From the NCBI GenBank assembly GCA_050260675.1, contig JBLNCN010000005.1, forward strand, positions 620,001 through 684,000: a stretch of DNA of 64,000 nt, read 5' to 3'. Within the stretch, counting starts at the first letter, position 1; each line of letters begins with the position of its first letter. The notes beneath the pieces are model-generated. The model did no database searches. It had not been told where the DNA came from and worked only from the letters and a program-made list of their open reading frames with translations. The position numbers and the translations under genes are program-made. Of this stretch, positions 43,260 through 52,034 are shown one piece after another. Source of the stretch: JBBDIP01 sp050260675 (GTDB taxonomy: Bacteria; Bacillota; Sulfobacillia; Fermentithermobacillales; Fermentithermobacillaceae).

Positions 43260-44741
43260 ATGCCGGGAAAGGGAGCGGACGGCGTGAGGCTCACCTGGCC
43301 GAGACGCGGCCTACACGTCCTTCGCGACGAAGCGACGGGCAGTCTGTCCTTCGCTGAGGCCGGCCTTCCACCCTATCGCCTGGTTGAGGAGGATTCCCTC
43401 GGAACCGAAGCCGGCGCGCCGTTCAACCCCTCCAGCAGCAATCTCCTGGTGAAGGGCGAAAACCTCTTTGCCCTGCTCGGTCTCATGCCTGACTTTCGCG
43501 GGAAGGTGGACATGGTTTACGTCGACCCGCCCTTCAACACAGGCAGCGGGTTCCCCGACTACTTCGACGACTTCGATCACGATGCGTACCTCTCGATGAT
43601 GGAGGTGCGTCTATCGCTGGCGCTGGATCTACTCCGCCCCGGCGGCATTTTGGCCGTGCACACGGACCGAGAGGAGCAGCCTTACATCCGGGTCCTGCTT
43701 GACGAGCTCATAGGCCGCGAGCGCCTGCTGGCCCAGATCTCCTGGCAGCGGGGCCCCGACCGAACTCTCCTTGGGCAAGGCTCTACACTTATCAACGACT
43801 GCGTCGAGTACATCGCCGTCTACTCCAACGGACCGGTGCGGCGCGACCTCCCGGTCCCCGTCAAGGAGGAGCCTCTGTCGGCCAAGACGCTTCAGTCGTA
43901 CGCCCGCATCCTTGAGTTTTCCGAGGAGCGGACTTTGGTGGAGGAGTTCCCTACCGGCAGGCTCGGCCAAATTGGCGCAGCCATTCAGCCCGGCGACGAG
44001 CCCAATATGGTGCGAATCTACGCCCACAAGTCCTTCACCTTCAAGCCTGTCGGCGTAGAGAACGTCCGCCGGGCTGCTGAGGGGGCGTGGGCCAAGTTCC
44101 CCGATGTCTTCCCCAAGATGGCGCGCCTCACAAACCAACAGCGAGAAAGCACCTTCCAGCAGGCCTTGATCAGGAGGATGCCGGACAAGACCGTCCTGTA
44201 CTCCGTCGACTACTACCAGACCAAGGGGAAGTACAAAGGCCCGCGTCGCAGGTACTATCTGGGCGGACAGGTCGTGCTCTTCCTCAGGGACGTGGCTAGG
44301 CTGGACCCACGCACGGGGACTGCCGTCCGCGTAGCTGATATGAACAACTTCTGGACTCACGATGAGGTGCCGTCCACCGGAATCGCCGGCGAGGGGGGCG
44401 TCGTCCTGAAGAGGGGCAAGAAGCCGGAAGCCCTGCTCCACCGTCTTATTGGTTCCTTCACCAAGGAGGGTGAACTGGTCCTCGACTTCTTTGCGGGATC
44501 CGGAACCACAGGAGCGGTTGCCCACAAGATGGGCCGCAGGTGGATCATGGTGGATGCCAGCGACAAGTCCGCGGAGCTGGCGCTAAGGCGAATGGTCGGG
44601 GTTGTGGACGGTGAGGACTTATCGGGCATCTCTTCGCTCGTTGGGTGGAAAGGCGGCGGAGGCTTCCGCTTGTGGTCGGTTCACGCAATGAAAAGGCAGG
44701 GGCCTTTACCCCTGCCTCTGGAACCTGAGAACGGAGCCTGA
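43260..44741 (+). CDS. Orphan adenine-specific DNA methyltransferase (type III Mod-like)
   Basis: 493 residues from ATG at 43260 behind GAGGAGGCGCAGGC. DPPFNTGSGF (catalytic motif IV) precedes LDFFAGSGTTG (SAM-binding motif I) near the C-terminus, the beta-class order of type III Mod and similar N6-adenine enzymes. LRPGGILAVHTDREEQPY is also typical. There is no restriction subunit or partner nearby, so it may be a solitary modifier or epigenetic regulator. The C-terminal 16 codons overlap a terminator-like hairpin (44694-44717). Confidence 0.85.
   Translation: MPGKGADGVRLTWPRRGLHVLRDEATGSLSFAEAGLPPYRLVEEDSLGTEAGAPFNPSSSNLLVKGENLFALLGLMPDFRGKVDMVYVDPPFNTGSGFPDYFDDFDHDAYLSMMEVRLSLALDLLRPGGILAVHTDREEQPYIRVLLDELIGRERLLAQISWQRGPDRTLLGQGSTLINDCVEYIAVYSNGPVRRDLPVPVKEEPLSAKTLQSYARILEFSEERTLVEEFPTGRLGQIGAAIQPGDEPNMVRIYAHKSFTFKPVGVENVRRAAEGAWAKFPDVFPKMARLTNQQRESTFQQALIRRMPDKTVLYSVDYYQTKGKYKGPRRRYYLGGQVVLFLRDVARLDPRTGTAVRVADMNNFWTHDEVPSTGIAGEGGVVLKRGKKPEALLHRLIGSFTKEGELVLDFFAGSGTTGAVAHKMGRRWIMVDASDKSAELALRRMVGVVDGEDLSGISSLVGWKGGGGFRLWSVHAMKRQGPLPLPLEPENGA
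44694..44717. terminator. Terminator-like hairpin inside the methylase 3' end
   Basis: AGGCAGGGG-CCTTTA-CCCCTGCCT, nine perfect base pairs with a six-base loop, preceded by AAAA. It lies within the last 50 bases of the methylase frame. It may act on the convergent SIMPL transcript, for which the A-tract would be a U-tract. Confidence 0.65.
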
Positions 44742-44797
44742 TAGTGGTCTAGCAATGAGCTCCAACAACTGACCATAGCAACCGATCCTGACGACTG

Positions 44798-45529
44798 CTA
44801 GAACGTGTAGTCTATCTGGACTGTAGCCTTCACCGTTAGTGTTCCGGCCTCGATAGGCACCGACGAATCCATCATTACCTTGGCGCTGCGAAGGCTCTCC
44901 TGAACCTCCACGACCGAGGTGTAGCCGTCCGACATCCTCTGCACGCCGGTGATGGTGTATCCTGCCGCCCTAGCCATGATATCGGCCTTAGCCTTGGCGT
45001 CGCTTACCGCTGCCGCGAGGAGGGTTGGTCTCTGGGCATTGGGGTCCTGAAGCCCGAAGCTGATGCCGTACACGTTGTTGGCGCCGGCGGAAGTAGCTGC
45101 GTCGATGGTTGCTCCGACCTTGGACAGATCCTTGAGTCTGACGACAACCGTGTTGCTGCAGCGGTAGCCTACCAGGACCTGCTTCTCCGACCTCTCGCCC
45201 TGCCACTCGTAGACCGGGGATAGGCGGAAGCTGGAGGTCTGAACGTCATCCTTGGAGATGCCCTGCCTGTAGAGCGCTTCAACGACCGCATTCATTGCAG
45301 TGCTGTTCTGCCGCTGAGCCGTTTGGGCGTCGGAAGCGGTATTCTCTACGCCGAAGTTCATCGTAACCATGTCCGGCTTCACCTGGACTTCGGCTTCGCC
45401 TGTGACCGATATGAGCCTTTGGGCCACTTCTTCGGCGCTCGCGGGCTCCGGCAGAGCCGAGATAAAGGCCAGGGCAAGTACGATTACGAGACTGCCGGCA
45501 ACAAAGACGTTCCTTAGTCTCCTATCCAC
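44798..45529 (-). CDS. SIMPL-domain (DUF541) exported protein
   Basis: 243 residues from GTG at 45529 after TAGGAGTG. A signal peptide or anchor (VFVAGSLVIVLALAFISALP) precedes the SIMPL domain: ISVTGEAEVQVKPDMVTMNF, the central SFRLSPVYEW and GISFGLQDP, and YTITGVQRMSDG near the end. DUF541 proteins are extracytoplasmic; members such as YggE are linked to oxidative stress. The exact role is unknown. Single gene, divergent from the YigZ gene. Confidence 0.88.
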   Translation of the reverse strand: MDRRLRNVFVAGSLVIVLALAFISALPEPASAEEVAQRLISVTGEAEVQVKPDMVTMNFGVENTASDAQTAQRQNSTAMNAVVEALYRQGISKDDVQTSSFRLSPVYEWQGERSEKQVLVGYRCSNTVVVRLKDLSKVGATIDAATSAGANNVYGISFGLQDPNAQRPTLLAAAVSDAKAKADIMARAAGYTITGVQRMSDGYTSVVEVQESLRSAKVMMDSSVPIEAGTLTVKATVQIDYTF

Positions 45530-45744
45530 GTTAGTCACTCCTATTCGCTTTGGCGCGCGCTTCACTCTGTGAGACGCTGGAGAAGGAAACCTGTTCCACT
45601 TTCATCGCGCAGACATCTCTCGAGGGAACGCATTCCCCGGGCACTCACTTCCCGCTGAACGCTCATCGCCGCAATTGAAGCGCAATGGGCCTTTCGTCCC
45701 CCTTTGTCTTGACTTGTCCCGCAGGCGTAACGACAATTGGTGTC

Positions 45745-46371
45745 ATGGAATTCGTAAGTCCAGCCAGAGAAGCGTCCGCTGAGATCGAAGCAAAGAGATC
45801 GCGTTTCATAGGTACAGCCGCCCCCACGTTCACGGTCGAAGAGGCCGAAGAACTTGTGGCCGCGGTCCGTCGCAAGTACCCCGACGCGACCCACAACGTA
45901 TACGCATACAGTATCGGGACCGGAACTCCCACCGAGCGACTCAGCGACGACGGCGAACCCAGGGGCACGGCCGGCTACCCTGTGCTTGAGGTTATCAAGA
46001 AGCGGGGTCTTCGGAACGTTTGCTGCGTTGTGACCAGGTACTTCGGCGGAACGCTCCTGGGGGCGGGAGGACTCCTCCGAGCCTACGGAAAGGCGGCGTC
46101 AGTCGCGTTGGACGCCGCAGGTACCGCGCGATATCTCTACCACCAGATCGCCTCATGGACCTTGGACTACGACCAGTATGGGCGGGTGCAGCGGGAACTC
46201 GAAGCGAGGGGCATCCGCATCGTGGATACGAGCTACCGGGAACAGGTTACGGTAAGGGCCTATGTGACGCCGGAAGAAGTGGACGCGCTCTCTTCCCGCG
46301 TAAGGGACCTCACTGCCGGCAAAGCGCGTCTCAGTATTGAGGAGGGCAAGTACATACAGTGGAGCACATAG
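45745..46371 (+). CDS. YigZ/IMPACT family protein
   Basis: 208 residues from ATG at 45745; an upstream ATG at 45685 is possible and neither has a strong ribosome site. N-terminal IMPACT domain: KRSRFIGTAAP, DATHNVYAYSIG, RLSDDGEPRGTAGYPVLEV, VVTRYFGGTLLGAGGLLRAYG. The C-terminal DUF1949 domain follows (SYREQVTVRAYVTPEEVDAL). The family is involved in translation stress control in eukaryotes; the bacterial role is unclear. The next gene's start overlaps its stop. Confidence 0.9.
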   Translation: MEFVSPAREASAEIEAKRSRFIGTAAPTFTVEEAEELVAAVRRKYPDATHNVYAYSIGTGTPTERLSDDGEPRGTAGYPVLEVIKKRGLRNVCCVVTRYFGGTLLGAGGLLRAYGKAASVALDAAGTARYLYHQIASWTLDYDQYGRVQRELEARGIRIVDTSYREQVTVRAYVTPEEVDALSSRVRDLTAGKARLSIEEGKYIQWST

Positions 46372-47285
46372 TGATCCGTCCCGGGCGGGCCGAGGACGAG
46401 CACGACATACAGGAGTTTACCCGCGACACCTTCGATTGGGGCGACTACGTCGCTGACGCTTACGGGTCTTGGGTAGAAGATGCCGCTATGGGAAAGGGCG
46501 ACGTGTTCGTCGCCGTGGACATGCCGTCAGGCAAGGTGGTGGGCGTCACCCACACCCGGTACCTTTCGCCCGAGGAAGCCTGGTTTGAGGGGATCCGCGT
46601 CCATCCGGACCACAGGCGCGAAGGGATCGGCCGCCTCCTAACAACTGCCGCCATCGAGGGCGCACGCCGGAGAGGCATCAACATCTGCCGCGCGGCCATC
46701 GACAGCGACAACCTAAAGTCCCAGAGCCTTTCCCGGGCATTCGGCTTTGAGCCGGTTGTGCCGATTATCCAGTTCGTAGCAGACATCGCCAGGTTCACTC
46801 CACTCCGCTCCAGCGCTTTGTCCTTGCGTGACGCGGAAGGTGCGGATGCTGACGCGGTCTACCAGATCGTCTCCAGAGAGATGTCCTACATCGGCAGCGA
46901 CTACACCTGGTGGCGCGTGACGCCCGAGAACGTGGAAAGGGTCATCGGGGAGCGCAATGTGCGCCTGGCAATCGATGCTTCGGGACAGGTCGTCGCCGGC
47001 GCGACCATTAGCGACACGTTCGTGGACGAGCATTCGGATGAACCCATGCTCTATGCGGAGATCTCATCGGTGTTCGGCAGCATCGACGGAGTCCACGCCA
47101 TCGCGGCCGAGTATTGCTCCTCGGCGGCGTCGATCGCCGCGGATAAGGGCCTGCCGGGCAGGCTCTCAGTGATCTGCGAAGCAAGGAGCAGCGTTGCGTC
47201 GGTCCTGCCCAAGCACGGGTTCTCCGAGCGCTTCATGGAAGGCCGGCGCGATGAAGTATGGCTCTGGGAACTGCTCCTGAACTAG
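46359..47285 (+). CDS. GNAT-family N-acetyltransferase, two-domain
   Basis: 308 residues from GTG at 46359, 12 bases inside the YigZ gene; GTG at 46371 is an alternative. The N-terminal GNAT domain carries the acetyl-CoA loop VHPDHRREGIGRLL (about residues 80-95). The second half (SLRDAEGADADAVYQIV to RLSVICEARSSVASVLPKHG) is a more diverged GNAT-like domain. The substrate is unknown. Translationally coupled to YigZ and convergent with metG. Confidence 0.82.
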   Translation: MEHIVIRPGRAEDEHDIQEFTRDTFDWGDYVADAYGSWVEDAAMGKGDVFVAVDMPSGKVVGVTHTRYLSPEEAWFEGIRVHPDHRREGIGRLLTTAAIEGARRRGINICRAAIDSDNLKSQSLSRAFGFEPVVPIIQFVADIARFTPLRSSALSLRDAEGADADAVYQIVSREMSYIGSDYTWWRVTPENVERVIGERNVRLAIDASGQVVAGATISDTFVDEHSDEPMLYAEISSVFGSIDGVHAIAAEYCSSAASIAADKGLPGRLSVICEARSSVASVLPKHGFSERFMEGRRDEVWLWELLLN

Positions 47286-47343
47286 GCGATCCACCTAGGC
47301 GCCACAACTATGCGGCCTGATCGGGCGGCCTGACCAGGCGGTC

Positions 47344-49068
47344 CTACTGGGCAGTCCCTCCAAACTCCGCGGTCAGGCGCGCCACGTCCTCCTGCTCCAC
47401 TTTCTTGAACAGGACGTCGGGGACCGAGAACCCGCGGCCCGGCTGCAGGACAGTGATCTCGGTCAGTGGCGGAAGTTGGCGTGAAGCCGTTGCCGCGAAG
47501 GGAAGCCCCGCCGACCGCTCCCGGGCCGTCATCCCCAAGGCGTCCATGATCTTCTCCGAAGTGAAGGGGATCAGGGGCGAAGAGGCCAGAGCAAAGACCC
47601 TGGCCAGGTTGATGCAGGTCCGAAGCACCATCGCCGCTTCTTCCTTGTCGGTCTTGAGGAGCGACCACGGCGCGCGGGCGTCGATGTAGAGGTTTCCTAG
47701 GGACCACAGTTTCTTGAGAGCCAAGGCCGACTTGCGGAACTCCATGGCGCGCAAAGCAGCCCTATATTCCTCTACCGCCGCCGCGCAGTCCTCGGCCAGT
47801 TTGCGTTCAGCCTCGCCGGGAGCGCCGCCTGCGGGGACGACAGGGCCGAACTCCTTGGCGGTGAGCTTCAGCGTCCGGTTCACGAAGTTGCCCAGGTTGC
47901 CTGCCAGGTCCTTGTTGACCGTCGCCGCGAAGAGCTCCCATGTGAAGTCGGAGTCATCGCCCTCGGGGGCCATGGTGATCAGGAAGTACCGCCAGTAGTC
48001 GGCGGGATAGATGTCCAGGGCTTGGTCCATGAACACTCCCCGCTTCTGGCTGGTCGAGAACTTGCCGCCGCAGTACGTGAGCCAGTTGAAGCCCTTGATG
48101 TAGGAAGCCATGGTCCAGTCTTCCCGGGTCCCCATGCAGGTCGCGGGCCAGACGATGGTGTGGAACGGCAGGTTGTCCTTGGCGAGGAACTGGACGTAGT
48201 AGACGTCTGTTTCCCCTCGCCACCACGCCCGCCAGTCCCGCTCCTCGGGTCTTTGATCGGCCCACTCCTTGGTCGCGCCCACGTACTCGATAGGCGCGTC
48301 GAACCACACGTAGAACACCTTATCTTCGAAGCCTTCCCTCGGCACGGGAACGCCCCAGTTAAGGTCACGGGTGATGCACCTGGGCTGCAGGCCCTCGTTC
48401 AGCCATTTCATGGCGATGGACGAAGTCAGCTTCGGCCAGTCCCCCTCGTGGGACTTGACCCAAGCCAGGATCTCAGGCGCCAGCTTGTCTAGCCGCAAGA
48501 ACAGGTGCTTCGTAGTCCTGAGCTCCAGGTTGGAGCTGCCGGATATGGCGGAGCGGGGGTTCTTCAGGTCGGACGGATCGAGGAGCGTGGTGCAGCTCTC
48601 GCACTGGTCGCCTCGCGCCCTATCATAGCCGCACTTGGGGCAGGTCCCGACCACGTACCGGTCGGGCAGGAATCGCCCGTCGTCCAGGGAGTAGACTTGC
48701 TGGATGCCCCGTTCCTCGATGAAGCCGTTTTCATTTAGCTTCCGATAGAAGTGCTGCGTGAGTTCATGATTCTGTTTGGACGAGCTCCTACCAAAATGGT
48801 CGAAGGACAATCCGAACCGCGAGTAAACATCGGCCTGCTTCTTATGCATTTTGTCGCAGTAGGACTGGACGTCCAGCCCTTCCTCCAGCGCCGCGATCTC
48901 GGCGGGGGTGCCGTGCTCGTCGGTCGCGCAGATGAAGAGAACGTCCTCCCCCTCGAGGCGGAGGAACCGGGAGTAGACGTCTGCGGGCAACATAGACCCG
49001 ATGAGGTTCCCCAAGTGCTTCATTCCGTTGATGTAGGGTAGTGCGCTGGTGATGAGGTATCGGGTCAT
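47344..49068 (-). CDS. metG: Methionyl-tRNA synthetase
   Basis: 574 residues from ATG at 49068 with AAGGAGATGTAGAC upstream; the frame extends further 5' without support. Class I signature ALPYINGMKHLG (HIGH equivalent), zinc knuckle CPKCGYDRARGDQCESC and the KMSKS equivalent KFSTS (GGKFSTSQKRG). It charges tRNA-Met. It lacks the C-terminal tRNA-binding (EMAP-like) domain found in some forms. No T-box leader is visible in the 230 bases before the divergent ABC operon. Confidence 0.95.
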   Translation of the reverse strand: MTRYLITSALPYINGMKHLGNLIGSMLPADVYSRFLRLEGEDVLFICATDEHGTPAEIAALEEGLDVQSYCDKMHKKQADVYSRFGLSFDHFGRSSSKQNHELTQHFYRKLNENGFIEERGIQQVYSLDDGRFLPDRYVVGTCPKCGYDRARGDQCESCTTLLDPSDLKNPRSAISGSSNLELRTTKHLFLRLDKLAPEILAWVKSHEGDWPKLTSSIAMKWLNEGLQPRCITRDLNWGVPVPREGFEDKVFYVWFDAPIEYVGATKEWADQRPEERDWRAWWRGETDVYYVQFLAKDNLPFHTIVWPATCMGTREDWTMASYIKGFNWLTYCGGKFSTSQKRGVFMDQALDIYPADYWRYFLITMAPEGDDSDFTWELFAATVNKDLAGNLGNFVNRTLKLTAKEFGPVVPAGGAPGEAERKLAEDCAAAVEEYRAALRAMEFRKSALALKKLWSLGNLYIDARAPWSLLKTDKEEAAMVLRTCINLARVFALASSPLIPFTSEKIMDALGMTARERSAGLPFAATASRQLPPLTEITVLQPGRGFSVPDVLFKKVEQEDVARLTAEFGGTAQ

Positions 49069-49181
49069 GTCTACATCTCCTTGCTGCGCTTTCTTTCCTG
49101 CAATCGTAAGAGCATTGGCGGGGAGTGTCAACTGCGCTGGCGTGGCAGCGAGATCGTGCGAGCAAGACCGCCGGAGCGGTA

Positions 49182-49269
49182 TTGACCAAGCGAAATCGCC
49201 CGCAGAGGTATTGACCACATGGTCAACGCGTGGTACATTGCTCACGAGAGATATTGACCACGTGGTCAA
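49182..49269 (+). promoter_or_regulatory. Promoter with two TetR-type operators
   Basis: TTGACCACATGGTCAA (49211-49226, one mismatch) and TTGACCACGTGGTCAA (49254-49269, perfect 16-base palindrome) lie 43 bases apart; a half site TTGACCAA is at 49182. TTGACC at 49211 with TACATT at 49234-49239, 17 bases between, forms a good sigma-A promoter that the operators cover. The likely repressor is the TetR protein of the same operon. Confidence 0.75.
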
Positions 49270-49294
49270 CCCCGTCAGAAGGAGAGTGATCGGA

Positions 49295-50218
49295 GTGGCT
49301 GGGATCAGCACACAAGGGCGTTCGGCCGTCCTCGAAACCTCGGGACTGACCAAGTTCTACGGGAAGTCGCGGGGCGTCATCGACTTGAACCTGGACCTTG
49401 CCGAAGGGGAGATCTTCGGGTTCATCGGGCCCAACGGCGCTGGCAAGACCACGACTATCCGTTGCCTACTGAACTTCATCTTCCCTACCAAGGGGACGGC
49501 TCGCATCTTCGGGAAGGACGTCGTGCGAGACTCCAAGGAGATCAAGGCAAACGTAGGCTATCTGCCTGGGGAGGTCGCATACTACGGGGATGTACGCGTG
49601 CGGGACCTCCTCTCCTACTCGTCCGCGTTCTACGGAAGAGACTGCCTAGGGCGCGCCAAGGAACTGGCAGACGTCCTTGAACTGGACCTAGACCGCAGGA
49701 TAGAGACGCTCTCTTTGGGCAACAGAAAGAAGATCGGGGTGATCCAAGCGCTCATGCATGAACCGAAGCTCTTGATACTGGACGAACCCACCAGCGGCCT
49801 GGACCCGCTCATGCAGAAGCGGTTCTACGATCTGCTCCTTGAGGAGAACCGGAAGGGCGTCACGGTGTTCTTTTCATCCCACGTCCTTTCCGAGGTCCAG
49901 AAGCTGTGCCATCGTGTCGCCATCCTGAAGGAAGGCCGCCTCTTGAGGATTGAGAAGATAGAGGAACTGCGAGGCCGGCAGCTTCTGAGGGTCACGGCGA
50001 CCTTCGCCGACGCGCGGGCGGGCGCCGCGCTTGTGGCTTCACTTCACGGGGTCGTCGACCCCAGGCAGGACGGCGATACGCTACGTTTCACATTCAGCGG
50101 GAACATAGACTCCCTGATCAAGGCTCTGTCCCAGGTGCACGTGACGGCGCTCCACCTCGAGGAGCCTACGCTTGAGGAGATCTTCATGCATTACTATGAG
50201 AAGGAGGGGGAGAGATGA
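49295..50218 (+). CDS. ABC exporter ATP-binding protein
   Basis: 307 residues from GTG at 49295, ten bases after AAGGAG. Walker A GPNGAGKTT, signature SLGNRKKIGVIQALM, Walker B LLILDEPTSGLDP, H-loop FSSHVLSE, and a C-terminal extension (LRVTATFADARAG) typical of drug or lipid exporters of the BcrA/CcmA type. It energises the permease encoded next, whose start overlaps its stop. Expression is probably controlled by the TetR protein two genes downstream through the palindromes upstream. Confidence 0.9.
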   Translation: MAGISTQGRSAVLETSGLTKFYGKSRGVIDLNLDLAEGEIFGFIGPNGAGKTTTIRCLLNFIFPTKGTARIFGKDVVRDSKEIKANVGYLPGEVAYYGDVRVRDLLSYSSAFYGRDCLGRAKELADVLELDLDRRIETLSLGNRKKIGVIQALMHEPKLLILDEPTSGLDPLMQKRFYDLLLEENRKGVTVFFSSHVLSEVQKLCHRVAILKEGRLLRIEKIEELRGRQLLRVTATFADARAGAALVASLHGVVDPRQDGDTLRFTFSGNIDSLIKALSQVHVTALHLEEPTLEEIFMHYYEKEGER

Positions 50219-51018
50219 ACATCTTCCGATTCGAGATAAAGCGCAACTTCCGCACATTCGTGATCTGGACCGTCGCGGTAGCGGCGTTCGTCGCCTTCAT
50301 GCTGTCCACGTTCCGGTCATCGTTTGGGGGAGCAGCCGGCAACCTGGACGAGTACGTCAAGATGTTCCCAGAGGCCTTTAGAAAGGCATTCGGAGTGGAC
50401 CGTCTCGATCTGGGCACGGCAGAAGGGTTCTTCGGCACCGAGGTCCATCTCATGATCATCCTGTTTGGGGCGATGTACGCGGCGCTGTTGTCGACCTCCC
50501 TCCTATCCAAAGAGGAGAACGATAGGACCATCGAGTTCTTGCTGGCAAAGCCCGTCACCAGGTCCGAAGTGGTTACACAGAAGATGCTGGTGTTCCTGGC
50601 CTACACGACTGCGTTCGTGCTGGTCAACTGGGTGGTCTCGCTGGCGTCGCTTCGCGCCTTCAGCGACTCAGCGTTCGCATCCGGGCCGTTCTGGCTGCTG
50701 GGGCTCATGACCTTCCTGTCGATTCTGGCCATAGCCTCTTTGGGGTTTTTGGGATCGGTATTCGTGACCCGGAGCCGGGCCGTCTACTCGGCTTCCCTAG
50801 GTTTCGTGCTCAGCCTGTACGCTCTCCAGATCGTGGCCGATGTGTCGGAGAAGGCCCGCTTCCTGCGCTTCATCACGCCTTTCAAATGGGCAAGCGCGCC
50901 TGATATCCTGTCTACAGCGGAAGTCGTTCCGGCGTACCTGATAGCGGCCGCTGCAGTGATTGCCCTTTCCATCGCGGGCTCGTACTGGGCATACGGGCGC
51001 AAAGACATTGCGGTATAG
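50215..51018 (+). CDS. ABC-2 type exporter permease
   Basis: 267 residues; ATG at 50215 overlaps the ATPase stop (ATGA) and follows AAGGAGG. Six hydrophobic helices, first FVIWTVAVAAFVAFML, with an extracytoplasmic loop after it. SLLSKEENDRTIEFLLAKPVTRSEVV is the ABC-2 coupling segment. It forms the membrane channel with the preceding ATPase. Likely cargo: a drug, peptide or lipid. Confidence 0.88.
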   Translation: MNIFRFEIKRNFRTFVIWTVAVAAFVAFMLSTFRSSFGGAAGNLDEYVKMFPEAFRKAFGVDRLDLGTAEGFFGTEVHLMIILFGAMYAALLSTSLLSKEENDRTIEFLLAKPVTRSEVVTQKMLVFLAYTTAFVLVNWVVSLASLRAFSDSAFASGPFWLLGLMTFLSILAIASLGFLGSVFVTRSRAVYSASLGFVLSLYALQIVADVSEKARFLRFITPFKWASAPDILSTAEVVPAYLIAAAAVIALSIAGSYWAYGRKDIAV

Positions 51019-51042
51019 AATGAACCGGAGGTGTTTCCCCGG

Positions 51043-51696
51043 TTGAGCGACATGAAGATGGTGAACCTGGACCACAAGCTTAAGAGTCTTCCCGAGGAGA
51101 AGCGGCAGAAGATCCTCCAGGCTGCCATCTCGGAGTTCGCCGAAAACGGGTACGAAAAGGCGTCCACCAACGCCATAGTGAAAGGGGCAGGCATCGCTAA
51201 GGGCCTGCTCTTTCACTATTTTGGGAGCAAGAAGAACCTGTACCTCTACGCGCTCGAGCATGCCATCGACTTCTACGTGGACTACTTCATGAAGAGTCTG
51301 GGGAACCTGCCGGGCGACCTGCTGGACCGGCTGATGAGGTGGGCGGAACTGAAGCTCCGGATGTTCTCAGAACACCCCCTCATGTACCGCATGGGCGTGA
51401 CGACCATACAAGACGTTCCGCCTGACGTAAAAGCCGAGGTCTCCAGGATCTACTCACGCACTACCGAACGGCTCATGCCGGCTTTCCTCGAGGGAGTCGA
51501 TTCGTCCTGTCTCCGAGAGGGCGTGGACGCCAGAAAAGCGCTTCAGTTCGTGATGCTGGCCATCAACGGGATCTCGGAGAAGTTCCTGGCGGCAGCGCGC
51601 ACGCGTCCTGACAGGGGCTTGGCGGACCTCCCCTCCGCCCTCAGGGAAATGGAGGATTACAAGGAAATGCTGAAATACGGCCTCTACCGGCGGTAA
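51043..51696 (+). CDS. TetR-family transcriptional regulator
   Basis: 217 residues from TTG at 51043, nine bases after GGAGGTG. The helix-turn-helix is at about 15-60 (RQKILQAAISEFAENGYEKA, IVKGAGIAKGLLFHYFGSKKNL). The ligand domain is variable. It ends the ABC exporter operon and probably binds the TTGACCACGTGGTCAA sites at its promoter, giving induction by the exported compound. That link is inference from position and palindrome form. Confidence 0.9.
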   Translation: MSDMKMVNLDHKLKSLPEEKRQKILQAAISEFAENGYEKASTNAIVKGAGIAKGLLFHYFGSKKNLYLYALEHAIDFYVDYFMKSLGNLPGDLLDRLMRWAELKLRMFSEHPLMYRMGVTTIQDVPPDVKAEVSRIYSRTTERLMPAFLEGVDSSCLREGVDARKALQFVMLAINGISEKFLAAARTRPDRGLADLPSALREMEDYKEMLKYGLYRR

Positions 51697-51709
51697 CCTG
51701 TCGCTGGGC

Positions 51710-51835
51710 GTTCGCCACGCGTTGGGCGCACGACCGGTGCTCACTGGGTATTCGTCTCGCGGGCCGGTACTCGCCGGGTGCTTGCCGCACAGGCCCTTCA
51801 CACAGGCCCCTCACACAAGCCCTTAGCGAACGGAA
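51710..51835. repeat. Imperfect ~30-bp repeat and short duplications
   Basis: CCGGTGCTCACTGGGTATTCGTCTCGCGGG is followed by a diverged second unit (CCGGTACTCGCCGGGTGCTT...), then CACAGGCCC occurs with CACAAGCCC after it. It sits between the TetR stop and its terminator. Not coding. Confidence 0.55.
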
Positions 51836-51849
51836 TCGACAAAGAAAAC

Positions 51850-51868
51850 GGACCCGCCTGGCGGGTCC
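51850..51868 (+). terminator. Terminator of the ABC/TetR operon
   Basis: GGACCCGCCTGGCGGGTCC, a seven- to nine-base-pair GC stem preceded by AAAGAAAAC and followed by TATGATTGT. It lies 150 bases after the tetR-like stop. Confidence 0.65.
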
Positions 51869-52034
51869 TATGATTGTCAAACGCTTGCAGCCGTGGGCTC
51901 CACATAGGCGGGAGACAGTGGTATCATTACTGGATAGAAGCGTTTGACAGGCGTTCCAATAAGTGCATTGATTGTATCACGATGCGGTGGTCTGAGTCAA
52001 CATGCACTGCAGCCATCCAAAGGGGGCACCCCGG

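Noticed and set aside
49069..49353. N-terminal extension of MetG to 49353
   Set aside because: The extension reads through the TetR operators and lacks similarity; AAGGAG precedes the ATG at 49068.
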